NCBI GenBank assembly: GCA_035624215.1
Contig: DASPRY010000145.1
Span: 1 to 64,000, forward strand
Source: JAFAGX01 sp035624215
GTDB lineage: Bacteria; Acidobacteriota; Terriglobia; Terriglobales; Acidobacteriaceae
Length of the DNA: 64,000 nucleotides
Direction of reading: 5' to 3'
Position numbers and translations under genes: made by a program. The notes below the pieces were generated by a model. That model made no database searches. It was not told the origin of the DNA and saw nothing but the letters and a program-made list of their open reading frames with translations. Below, one piece after another: positions 1 through 7,847 of this stretch (position 1 is its first letter; every line of letters begins with the position of its first letter).

Positions 1-52
1 ATTTGCAGCGCCGCCCGCAGCGGCGCATCGACATCTGACCCGTTTGCCGAGG

Positions 53-82
53 CTGACCTGCGCTTTTGTGCGCGTGTAAGAT
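53..82 (+). promoter_or_regulatory. possible tRNA promoter
   Basis: CTGACC (53-58), an 18-base spacer and TAAGAT (77-82) form a weak sigma-70-like promoter that would start transcription almost exactly at the tRNA 5' end. Seen by eye only. The 52 bases to the left hold a short GC hairpin (8-26) and nothing else I can name. Confidence 0.3.
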
Positions 83-89
83 GAGGTCA

Positions 90-166
90 GGCCCCGTAGC
101 TCAGATGGATAGAGCAGCGGTTTCCTAAACCGTTGGTCGGCGGTTCGACTCCGCCCGGGGCCTCCA
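90..166 (+). tRNA. tRNA-Arg (anticodon CCT)
   Basis: A complete cloverleaf can be drawn. The acceptor stem pairs GGCCCCG (90-96) with CGGGGCC (156-162). The D stem is GCTC/GAGC and the anticodon stem is GCGGT/ACCGT around loop TTCCTAA with anticodon CCT at 124-126. The T arm is GGCGG-TTCGACT-CCGCC. T163 is the discriminator and CCA (164-166) is encoded in the DNA. It reads the AGG arginine codon. It stands alone, convergent with the Ser/Thr kinase gene that ends at 233. Confidence 0.95.
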
Positions 167-232
167 TGTTCAGACTCGCGAAGTGCTCTTGCGACGCCAG
201 CTTCTTGGCCATTGGGCGGCCAAAAACAGCCT

Positions 233-2863
233 CTATTTCTTCAGTTCCTGTGGCCAGTTCACTACTAGAGTCAGGCTTGGAGAACTTGGCATCGGCGTTT
301 GCATCATGAGCAAGCGGCTGCCATCGGGGCTGGCGCTGAACTCTCCGGGTTGCGCGGAGAACAAAATCTGCGGCTTACCCAGTTCAACGCTGTCGCCATG
401 GGGAGTAACTTCCACAGACGCAATTCGCTGGTGATCATCCAGGTAAAGAATCTCTTTGCCATTGCGGCTCCAGGTTCCCATTACACCGTCTCCTACAAGG
501 AACCTTCCTCCCGGATTGGGGAAGGCCACGAGATAGACCTGCCCATGCCCAGCCTCGTACGAGGTGTAAGTGATCCACTTTGTATCTGGCGAAAATTCCG
601 GATAGCGGGTGTTGAATTTCTCCTGCAGGAAAGGCTGGGGCTTATGTTCTCCCTGCATGGGCATCACCCAGATATCGAAATGGTTCTTGCTGATCGTTTC
701 GTACACCACATATTTTCCGTTGGATGACCAACTGGAAGGGTATTTGTCTAAATCATCGTGATACAGCAATTCCTCTTGCCGAGCCCCATTGGCGGGCCTG
801 GTGTAAAGGTCGACGCGTCCGCTGCGGGCAGAATCGAAAACAATGGTCTTCCCATCTGGGGACCACACCGGATCGTCATCTCTGGACTGAGAAAAACTGA
901 ATTGTGACTTGGTGCCCCGCACTAGGTCGTAAATGTAGATTTCCAGGTGGCCCGCTGCATCGGCTTTCGCGGCTGAGACCTTCTTTCCATCCGGCGAGAT
1001 GTGAGAATCCTGAAAGGTTCCGCTGTCAATGACATCGCCCTTCTTACCGTTGCGGTCATACCACGCGAGGTCGAGAGTGGCAGTCTGTCCACCGATAAAG
1101 ACTAACTTACCGTCATTCGAAACCGAGAAGGCGGCTGCTCCCCGGTTGTCATTGCGGATCTGTTCAGCCACGGGCACCGGGTTCCCCGATACTTTCAAAC
1201 TTTTCTCGTCGAAATCCTGGGTCATCAGGTTCCCGCCGCGCACAAACAGTAAATGTCCGCTTGCGTATTCGGCGCGATAGTCCGAAGCCACCAGTTTTGT
1301 GTCTTGTGGTGAATCGAGCGTTCTCAAATGAATGCTGCCCTGAACACCTCCCTGGTTGTCGGGTGAAAATTGAAAAAAGATAAAGTGTCGTCCATCGGGT
1401 AAAAAGACCGGCCAACGCGGGGCAGCGGTCACTGAAGCCGCGCTCGATGGCCCCGCTATGGCAACCACTTCTGAGGCTGTTCCGCCCGCCGCCGGGATGC
1501 GGAGCATGGCGGATGCTGGGAAAGGCGTAAACAAAATTGTGCCATCTGCTCCCCAAGCGCCTCCGCGAGGTTGAGGAGCGTCCGCCAAGGTTTGCACAGC
1601 TCCTCCGCCGGCATCGATGATTCGCAGTTTGCCGTCGGCAAAAAATCCCAAGCTGCGGCTGTCCGGCGACCAGAAAGGAAGCATGGCATTGCCGGTTCCT
1701 GCCAGCGGCTGCGCGGCAGTTGAATCCAAAGGGCGAACCCAAAGTTGTGGGGTTGCACCCGTAGTAGTTGCCACAAATGCCAGCTTGGTACCATCCGGCG
1801 AAAGCGCCATGCTCATCGGATCAAAAGCGTGCAGCTCCGGCGGCAGGATGCTCACCCGCAACGGGCGTGCAGGCACAGGCGCGCGCAGAACAAAACCGAT
1901 CGCAAACGCAATAGCGACTCCAGCTGCCGTCACCGCTGCTGCCCACGCCAGCCTCTGCGAGGTTCGCCTGCGTGCCACCACGGGCGCGGGAACCCCCGCC
2001 TGCGAGCCGGCGTCTGCGATCCACTCCAGTTGGAGCTTGACGTCGTGGGCGCTCTGTATGCGTTCTTCGCGCTCCTTGGCCATGCAGGAGCGCACCAATC
2101 TTTCCAGCGCCGGCGGCGTCATGGGCGCCACTTGCGAAAGTGGCGACGGCTCCGTGGCCAGAATGGAAGCGATGACGCTGGCCTGGGTTTTGCCCGCAAA
2201 GGCTCGTTTGCCAGTGGCCATCTCATACAGCACACAGCCCAGTGCAAAGATGTCGCTGCGCGCGTCGGCTTCTGTACCTTCAATTTGCTCCGGCGCCATG
2301 TATTGGAACGTCCCGACAATAGTGCCCTCAACGGTCAGCGGTTTGCCGGCAGTCATGGCGGTCAGCGCGCTGGAATGGGCGGCTTTTTGAGCCTGCTTGG
2401 CCAAGCCGAAATCCAGCACTTTGGCTCCGCTCTTGGTCAAGATGATATTCCCCGGCTTCAGATCACGGTGAACCACACCTTGTTGATGAGCTTTATCCAG
2501 CGCGTCAGCCACCTGCGCGCCGTAACGCAGCACCTCCTCCAGCGGCAGCGGACCCCGCTCCAAACGCTGGGCGAGGGTCTCGCCTTCCAGATACTCCATC
2601 ACCAGGTAATCGGTGCCATTCTGCGAACCCACATCGTAGAGATGGCAGATGTTGGGATGAGATAGCTGGGAGATGGTGCGCGCCTCGCGTTCGAAGCGCT
2701 CCTTTAGGCTGGGGTCGGAAACAAAATGTCCCGAGAGGACCTTGATGGCCACATCGCGGTCGAGGCGAGTATCGTGTGCGCGGTACACCTCACCCATCCC
2801 GCCTGCGCCGAGTGGCGATTGAATTTCATAGGGGCCGAATTTTGTGCCAGAGGCTATTGCCAT
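233..2863 (-). CDS. Ser/Thr protein kinase with C-terminal TolB/WD40-like beta-propeller
   Basis: Membrane-anchored eukaryote-like receptor kinase of about 876 residues. The N-terminal kinase domain (about 10-285) has the glycine loop GAGGMGEV, VAIK lysine near 41, HRDLKPGN near 132 and DFG at 151-153, so it looks active. A single membrane helix lies near 306-327. The rest is a run of TolB/WD40-like blades with repeated SPDGK-type motifs, probably an extracytoplasmic sensor or protein-binding propeller. I chose the ATG at 2863. A TTG nine bases upstream is possible, but a TATAAT at 2872-2877 overlaps it. It follows the hybrid histidine kinase on the same strand by about 65 bases. A paralogue with the same layout begins at 12339. 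The ligand is not predictable. Confidence 0.93.
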   Translation of the reverse strand: MAIASGTKFGPYEIQSPLGAGGMGEVYRAHDTRLDRDVAIKVLSGHFVSDPSLKERFEREARTISQLSHPNICHLYDVGSQNGTDYLVMEYLEGETLAQRLERGPLPLEEVLRYGAQVADALDKAHQQGVVHRDLKPGNIILTKSGAKVLDFGLAKQAQKAAHSSALTAMTAGKPLTVEGTIVGTFQYMAPEQIEGTEADARSDIFALGCVLYEMATGKRAFAGKTQASVIASILATEPSPLSQVAPMTPPALERLVRSCMAKEREERIQSAHDVKLQLEWIADAGSQAGVPAPVVARRRTSQRLAWAAAVTAAGVAIAFAIGFVLRAPVPARPLRVSILPPELHAFDPMSMALSPDGTKLAFVATTTGATPQLWVRPLDSTAAQPLAGTGNAMLPFWSPDSRSLGFFADGKLRIIDAGGGAVQTLADAPQPRGGAWGADGTILFTPFPASAMLRIPAAGGTASEVVAIAGPSSAASVTAAPRWPVFLPDGRHFIFFQFSPDNQGGVQGSIHLRTLDSPQDTKLVASDYRAEYASGHLLFVRGGNLMTQDFDEKSLKVSGNPVPVAEQIRNDNRGAAAFSVSNDGKLVFIGGQTATLDLAWYDRNGKKGDVIDSGTFQDSHISPDGKKVSAAKADAAGHLEIYIYDLVRGTKSQFSFSQSRDDDPVWSPDGKTIVFDSARSGRVDLYTRPANGARQEELLYHDDLDKYPSSWSSNGKYVVYETISKNHFDIWVMPMQGEHKPQPFLQEKFNTRYPEFSPDTKWITYTSYEAGHGQVYLVAFPNPGGRFLVGDGVMGTWSRNGKEILYLDDHQRIASVEVTPHGDSVELGKPQILFSAQPGEFSASPDGSRLLMMQTPMPSSPSLTLVVNWPQELKK

Positions 2864-2871
2864 GGTGCGCA

Positions 2872-2877
2872 ATTATA
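2872..2877 (-). promoter_or_regulatory. TATAAT -10 box just before a kinase start codon
   Basis: On the minus strand TATAAT is separated from the ATG at 2863 by only 8 bases. This would place the transcription start at or next to the A of the start codon and give a leaderless mRNA. No clear -35 box is visible at the expected spacing. Confidence 0.4.
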
Positions 2878-2927
2878 GTGCAAAGCACCGAGTGGTTTTG
2901 GAGAAGTTGCCCATTCGGCGGGCTCAA

Positions 2928-5012
2928 TTACACAAGGTTGGGCGTGTCGAGCACTTCTCGAACCTTACTGGCGAGGACGTTAAGCGCGAATGGCTTTTGC
3001 AGAACGGCGGTTTGCTGCTCGGCAGGCTTTGTATCGGCAGTATGCAGATAGCCGGAGGTGAAGAGCACTCGCGTACGCGGGCGCATACGCCTGAGTTCTT
3101 CGGCCAACTCACGCCCTCCCAGCTCCGGCATCACAATATCGGTGATGAGAAGGTGGATCAAACCCTTGTAGCGGCGGGCGATTTCCAGCGCCTCCCGGCC
3201 GTTTTGCGCGTGCAGCACGGTGTAGCCGTTTTGTTGAAGATAGTCACCCACGATGTCGCGGATGTCGTGCTCGTTCTCAACCACCAGAACTGTCTCGGTG
3301 CCGTTTGAGGTTCGCAGTGGAACGGCTTGTTGTGTCTCCGACGCGATCTCTTCAGCCGCCTGGGGAAGGTAAACGCGGAAAGTGGTGCCATGCCCAAGAT
3401 GGCTGACGAAAGAAATTCCTCCTCCGCTTTGTTTGATCACGCCATACACGCTGGCCAACCCGAGGCCTGTCCCTTTGCCCAGCTCCTTCGTGCTGAAAAA
3501 CGGCTCGAAAATGTGACGCTGCGTTTCTTGGTCCATGCCGGTGCCAGTGTCGCTGACTTTCAGCAGTACGTACCGTCCAGGTCTTACCGGAACCTGGTCG
3601 GCGACTTCGGCAATTTCCACGTTCTCCGTTTCGATCGTCAAATCTCCGCCGTGTGGCATGGCATCGCGTGCATTCAACGCAAGGTTCAGAATCACTCGCT
3701 CCATCTGCCCTTGATCGACCTTCACACGCCACAGCGACGCGGCGGTGCTGAGCTTCAGATTGATGTTTTCGCACAGCAAGCGATGAAGCATTTTGGCTAC
3801 ATCTTGGAGCACGACATTTATGTCGATGATCCTTGGCTGCAAGACCTGCTTGCGGCTGAACGCCAGTAGTTGGCGGGTCAATCCGGCCGCACGGTCCGCC
3901 GCTCGCTCGATTTCGCTCGCATCCTTGTGCGCCTCATGGCTGGCGGGAAGATTCTTCAGGATTCGCTCATTGTGGCCGTGGATAATCATCAACAGGTTGT
4001 TGAAGTCGTGGGCCACACCGCCTGCCAATTGTCCTATGGCCTCCATCTTCTGCGATTGCCGCAGCTGCTCTTCCAGGTGTTTGTGCTCGGTAATGTCGTA
4101 GAGAACGCCCTGCATGACCGGCTTCTGGCTGTCTGCGGTCTGCAGATAGATGGCGTCATCGCGAAACCACAGCACGCGGCCATCGCGTGCCAGCATTCGA
4201 TATTCCGCGCGAAACTGTCCGCCGGCTTCCCAGAAGCGCTTCTCCGCGGCCAGTGCGTGGTCGCGGTCTTCCGGGTGAATGTTATTGATCCAATTGGCGG
4301 AGTTTGCCATCCACTCTTCGGGTGAGAAGCCGAGTATGGATTGGATTTGCGGGCTGACATAGTGCCATCGCCCTAGGGCCCCGACCTCGGCTATGTAGGT
4401 GATGGCTGGCAACCGCTCCACCAGTGCGCGATAGCGGGTTTCGACCGCGTGCAATTCCTCCTCCGCGTGCTCCCGCTCAATGGCGATACCCGCAAGATGC
4501 GTGGCGCATTCGATCATGTAGACATGATCGGTGCCGGGTTGCCGAGGTTCGCGATAATAGACCGCGAATGTTCCCAGCACTTTGCCGGCTCGAGACATGA
4601 TGGGAGTTGACCAGCACGCTCTCAGCCCGTAAGGCAGTGCCAGATGGCGAACATCCTGCCACAAAGGATCACTCGCGATGTCAGCGACGATGACTGGTTC
4701 CCCTCGATACGCTGCAGCGCCGCAAGATCCTGCCAGAGGCCCGATCTTGATTCCGTCCTTGCCACGGCTGAATTCGACGGGAAAGCTGGGAGCGGCGCCA
4801 GGCCGTAAAGTGACCCCATCCGAGTCAAGTACAAGCACAGAACACAAGAGTTCGGGATATTCCGCCTCGATCAGCTTGCATAGCGATTGCAGAACCTCCG
4901 CCAGCGAGGTCTGGCTTGAAATCATCTTAAGGATGGACTTGTAGAGTTGGGATAAAGCGCTTGGCAGACTTCGCTTTCCGCGGATTAGTGCCTTCTCTGC
5001 TCCAGTGATCAT
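2928..5012 (-). CDS. hybrid sensor histidine kinase (GAF-PAS-HisKA-HATPase-REC)
   Basis: Cytoplasmic hybrid two-component kinase of 694 residues with no visible membrane helix. Order: GAF-like domain (about 30-185, with GSCG and ACWSTP motifs), PAS fold with PAC-type ending (about 195-312), HisKA with H335 in the H-box AHDFNN, HATPase with DTGTGMD and GTGLGLASVYG boxes, and a receiver domain with phospho-acceptor D625 in ITDIVMP and conserved K in LQKPF. Phosphate probably moves from H335 to D625, with an unidentified partner downstream. It precedes the Ser/Thr kinase gene on the same strand, so the two may share a transcript. The gap carries a TATAAT that could serve the kinase alone. Confidence 0.93.
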   Translation of the reverse strand: MITGAEKALIRGKRSLPSALSQLYKSILKMISSQTSLAEVLQSLCKLIEAEYPELLCSVLVLDSDGVTLRPGAAPSFPVEFSRGKDGIKIGPLAGSCGAAAYRGEPVIVADIASDPLWQDVRHLALPYGLRACWSTPIMSRAGKVLGTFAVYYREPRQPGTDHVYMIECATHLAGIAIEREHAEEELHAVETRYRALVERLPAITYIAEVGALGRWHYVSPQIQSILGFSPEEWMANSANWINNIHPEDRDHALAAEKRFWEAGGQFRAEYRMLARDGRVLWFRDDAIYLQTADSQKPVMQGVLYDITEHKHLEEQLRQSQKMEAIGQLAGGVAHDFNNLLMIIHGHNERILKNLPASHEAHKDASEIERAADRAAGLTRQLLAFSRKQVLQPRIIDINVVLQDVAKMLHRLLCENINLKLSTAASLWRVKVDQGQMERVILNLALNARDAMPHGGDLTIETENVEIAEVADQVPVRPGRYVLLKVSDTGTGMDQETQRHIFEPFFSTKELGKGTGLGLASVYGVIKQSGGGISFVSHLGHGTTFRVYLPQAAEEIASETQQAVPLRTSNGTETVLVVENEHDIRDIVGDYLQQNGYTVLHAQNGREALEIARRYKGLIHLLITDIVMPELGGRELAEELRRMRPRTRVLFTSGYLHTADTKPAEQQTAVLQKPFALNVLASKVREVLDTPNLV

Positions 5013-5244
5013 GTTGCGGCGATGGCTGTCGCGGGGAACGACACAATGGCGGTCCTTTGTGGACCCTGCCGCTTCTCAGCCAGAGCTTGAGATGCGACAG
5101 TCCTCCCCCAGCAGCGCAGCCCTGATTATTCACGAGCGCAGTCCTGCCGCGCACGTTACTGGAGTAATTCGGAACAGTTTTGTGTGACCCCCAACCTTGT
5201 CTGGCATGCGCCGACGCCCGATACTGGTCACCGGACCTTTTTCT

Positions 5245-6039
5245 ATGGAAACCCACGATTCATCGTCTACCGTATTGACTAAGATCGAGGATTCAATCGG
5301 CACCATCACCCTGAACCACGGCAAAGTAAATACACTGAGCCGGCAGCTTATCGAGGATATGTGCGAAGCCTTGGGGCAAATGAAGGCCGACTCGCTGCAA
5401 GTCGTAGTCCTGCGGGCTGCGCCAGGCGCCAAGGTCTTCTCTGCGGGTCACGATGTCAGGGAACTTCCAACCAATGGCCGTGATCCACTTACTTATAGCG
5501 ATCCTCTCCGCCACGTGATCCGGGAAATTGAAAGCCATCCCGCTGCGATCATCGCCATGGTCGAAGGGTCGGTTTGGGGTGGAGCTTGCGAACTGGTTAT
5601 GGCTTGTGATCTGGTCATCGCGGCCCGCGATGCCAGCTTCGCTTTGACTCCTGCGAGGCTTGGCATCCCTTACAACCTTTCTGGGACACTCAATTTCCTG
5701 AAGGTTGCGGGGATGCATCTGGTGAAGGAAATGCTCTTCACCGCCGAGCCGATGTCAGCTGGGCGCCTGGCCGCTGCCGGGGTCATCAACCACGTGGTCT
5801 CTCGCGAAGAGCTGGAAGCCGTGACCATGGATCTGGCTAAGAGAATTATTCAAACTTCGCCCTTAGTGCATAGGATTCTGAAAGAAGAATTACGAGTGCT
5901 CGGCAATGCGCACCCATTGAATCCCGAGGCCTACGAGCGCATCCAGTCTCTGCGACGCGAAGTCTACGACAGCAACGATTATCAGGAAGGCATCAGAGCG
6001 TTTTTCGAGAAGCGCAAGCCAGTTTTCCGCGGTAAATGA
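5245..6039 (+). CDS. scpB: methylmalonyl-CoA decarboxylase (crotonase family)
   Basis: Predicted to decarboxylate methylmalonyl-CoA to propionyl-CoA. The 264-residue protein follows remembered E. coli ScpB (YgfG) closely through its length: FSAGHD, GRDPLTY, VEGSVWGGA, PYNL, KEELRVLG and a C-terminal NDYQEG-FFEKRKP stretch. The active-site residues match with a constant offset of three: H69, G113 and Y143 for H66, G110 and Y140. The ATG at 5245 gives the family length; a TTG at 5197 would add 16 unconserved residues. No mutase or CoA-transferase gene lies beside it, so it seems detached from the E. coli Sbm-type pathway. It is divergent from the histidine kinase gene. Confidence 0.88.
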   Translation: METHDSSSTVLTKIEDSIGTITLNHGKVNTLSRQLIEDMCEALGQMKADSLQVVVLRAAPGAKVFSAGHDVRELPTNGRDPLTYSDPLRHVIREIESHPAAIIAMVEGSVWGGACELVMACDLVIAARDASFALTPARLGIPYNLSGTLNFLKVAGMHLVKEMLFTAEPMSAGRLAAAGVINHVVSREELEAVTMDLAKRIIQTSPLVHRILKEELRVLGNAHPLNPEAYERIQSLRREVYDSNDYQEGIRAFFEKRKPVFRGK

Positions 6040-6298
6040 GAAAGGCGGAAGTCCAGCACGCGACATCTCATTCTGCAACCAGCATGACGCGGTTGCTTCA
6101 CAGAAAAGGGTCGCCAAAATACCAAAATGTCAAAATTCGATGAATTTTGTCGAATCGACGGCAGTGTGGCCGTTGTGAACTTTTTTGTGGAAAACCGGTA
6201 ACAATTGATCGCAACCACCACAAGCCGTCACATGCTGAACGATTTGTATTTTGAGATTTCCACAGTCCGAGCTCGCACCGTTGCACTGAAAAAGGGCG

Positions 6299-6327
6299 TT
6301 GACATTTGCTGATGAAGTGTTTACCTT
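6299..6327 (+). promoter_or_regulatory. sigma-70-like promoter TTGACA-17-TACCTT
   Basis: A perfect TTGACA (6299-6304), a 17-base spacer and TACCTT (6322-6327). Predicted transcription start near 6334. It points into the gene-free foldable segment and not at any protein gene on the plus strand, which suggests it drives a non-coding transcript. Confidence 0.5.
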
Positions 6328-6333
6328 CACCAC

Positions 6334-6590
6334 CGTCGACGGCTGAAAGGGTTGATTCAAATAAAATTAGTCAATCCGAAGTAGGCTGGGTGATTGGCTC
6401 GATGGGGCAACCTGTTGAGCAGCCAGACCCGAAAAAACCGACGACTCTGCGAGGAGACGCTGGGGTTTGGAACTGCGAAAGCAGTATTCACATCAAGGGC
6501 TGTGACGGTGCGTGCATCCACGCTGTCGGTTCCCTCGCAGGAATCGGTGGCTAGAGCATAACCAATGTCACAGCCTTTTTCCTTTGTCGG
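6334..6590 (+). ncRNA. candidate structured non-coding RNA
   Basis: A long-range closing stem pairs CTGCGAGG (6447-6454) with CCTCGCAG (6533-6540), all 8 bases. It is extended outside an internal loop by ACCGA (6437-6441) with TCGGT (6544-6548). Inside are ACTGC-GAAA-GCAGT (6472-6485), a GNRA tetraloop hairpin, and GCGTG-CATC-CACGC (6510-6523). CACA/TGTG pairing lies between them. A further imperfect GGCTC/GAGCAGCC hairpin lies near 6396-6424. The segment follows the promoter at 6299. It does not show the hallmarks of RNase P RNA, tmRNA or SRP RNA. The 3' end is a guess, since no clear U-tract terminator is visible. Confidence 0.45.
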
Positions 6591-6603
6591 GCGCGTCGCC
6601 TTC

Positions 6604-7785
6604 TCATTCGTACAACGCCGCCGACGATCCCACCCACTCCATATTCTTGTTGTGGTCTACGCCCATCATCATGCCGCGGCCCATCCGCACAATGCTCATT
6701 ACCGGTAAAAGCTCATCCACCCAGATGTACATCATCCGCACCTCGGCCTTGGTCGGGCCGAACGGCGTTTCAATTACCGGTTCGAACTTGATCTTTTCCT
6801 GAAGTATGTACTGCGAACGCTTCTCTGGCGGAATTGCCGCCAAATCCTCTTTGGTCGGATTAATCAGCACGCCAAGGCCGGCAAACGAGAAGAGGGGCTT
6901 GATCACGTAATTCTGCAGATCTTCTGGAATGCGCTCCACGCGATCGAGAAATTGCGTGCGCGGGACATTGTCATGTCGGAGATAAGGCAGCGAGAACTTG
7001 CTCATTCGGAAGTACCAGTTCGGGTGGCCGGCCCACTCTACGTCGAGTTCTTCATCAAATCGAAAATTCAGTTTCAAGTTCTTGCGTACCAGCTCATCCA
7101 CGATTGCGCGGTTGTAGATCCGCCGGATGGGAATGCGTTTTCCCGCCTTCTCATAAAACAGCTCGCGCCCGCGCTTCTCGATGTCGGTGATTGAGACCGT
7201 AGGAATACCAAGCAGCTTTTCCGTAAGCAGAAAGTCCGGCAGCGTCTTCTGATGAAGGGGATCGATCTCCATCAGAATTACATTTTGCGGATCATGATCG
7301 GCGACAATTGCGCGCCGCAAAAGCTTTTTGTAACTCTCCCAATCCAACCCGCCGTACAGGTAATGCAGACCTTCACCCAGGCCGAAAACCTCGATGTACA
7401 ACTGCGACAACAAAGCCTGGTACGCATAGAGGGAAGGGAAGCCTTGCAACTCGACAAGTTTCGGTTGGATCTGGCCGTCCGCACCACGCGACAGCCCAAA
7501 GTCCACCTGAATGAACATCGGATGCGGCGCTTCCCGTGGAACATTGAAGTCCGGCGGAATGGCTGCAAACGATGCTTTGCGATATTCCAGACTTTCCAGT
7601 TGATGAATCAGTTCCTTACCGTATTGGGCCATGAGTTCCAGCAATGGCTCGGGAAAGAAGCAGGGCGTCTCCGACACCCGGAATTGCACGGGCGTGCCAC
7701 AAGCCTCTTCCATTGCCTGTAATAACTTCTTGTATTTTTCCGGCGTGAATTTCTCATTAAACGGCTTGCGCAGGGAAGGAATCAT
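6604..7785 (-). CDS. ATP-grasp-like ligase of unknown substrate
   Basis: A 393-residue soluble protein that I do not recognise as a named enzyme. The C-terminal third resembles the ATP-grasp core: YVIKPLFSFAGLGV (nucleotide-binding lysine strand and loop), YILQEKI, then a KAEVRMMYI strand, as in glutathionylspermidine-synthase-like or permuted ATP-grasp enzymes. The N-terminal part has FIQVDFGL and LVELQGFPS motifs. It is the last gene of the five-gene minus-strand cluster, 62 bases after the aminopeptidase, with a small palindromic repeat in the gap. By context it would ligate a carboxylate to an amine in the same pathway as the RimK-like and GCS2-like ligases. The fold call is by motif only. 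Confidence 0.72.
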   Translation of the reverse strand: MIPSLRKPFNEKFTPEKYKKLLQAMEEACGTPVQFRVSETPCFFPEPLLELMAQYGKELIHQLESLEYRKASFAAIPPDFNVPREAPHPMFIQVDFGLSRGADGQIQPKLVELQGFPSLYAYQALLSQLYIEVFGLGEGLHYLYGGLDWESYKKLLRRAIVADHDPQNVILMEIDPLHQKTLPDFLLTEKLLGIPTVSITDIEKRGRELFYEKAGKRIPIRRIYNRAIVDELVRKNLKLNFRFDEELDVEWAGHPNWYFRMSKFSLPYLRHDNVPRTQFLDRVERIPEDLQNYVIKPLFSFAGLGVLINPTKEDLAAIPPEKRSQYILQEKIKFEPVIETPFGPTKAEVRMMYIWVDELLPVMSIVRMGRGMMMGVDHNKNMEWVGSSAALYE

Positions 7786-7789
7786 GTTC

Positions 7790-7814
7790 GTGTGGCGCGG
7801 GCGCCCTCGCCCGC
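7790..7814. repeat. REP-like palindromic repeat, copy shared with recN
   Basis: Contains the perfect hairpin GCGGGCG-CCCT-CGCCCGC (7797-7814). The 17 bases at 7790-7806 occur identically at 55487-55503 inside recN. It sits in the 62-base gap between two genes of the ligase cluster. Confidence 0.6.
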
Positions 7815-7847
7815 GATGCGGGCAGCGTCAGCAGATGCCGCCGTACA

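Larger units (their letters stand above)
6040..6603. other. 564-bp gene-free region with candidate RNA
   Basis: No convincing coding region lies between the decarboxylase stop and the convergent end of the ATP-grasp-like gene. The left half is A/T-richer than its surroundings. The right half contains a good promoter and a strongly foldable segment, listed separately. The only open frame (6306-6554, plus) overlaps the promoter and has no ribosome-binding site. Confidence 0.6.

Noticed and set aside
1617..2390. 257-residue plus-strand frame opposite the first Ser/Thr kinase
   Set aside because: Antisense to a clear kinase domain; composition is that of a shadow frame in GC-rich DNA, with no ribosome-binding site or family motif.
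6306..6554. 82-residue plus-strand frame in the gene-free region
   Set aside because: The predicted transcription start (about 6334) lies inside it, it lacks a ribosome-binding site, and the pairing pattern favours RNA.
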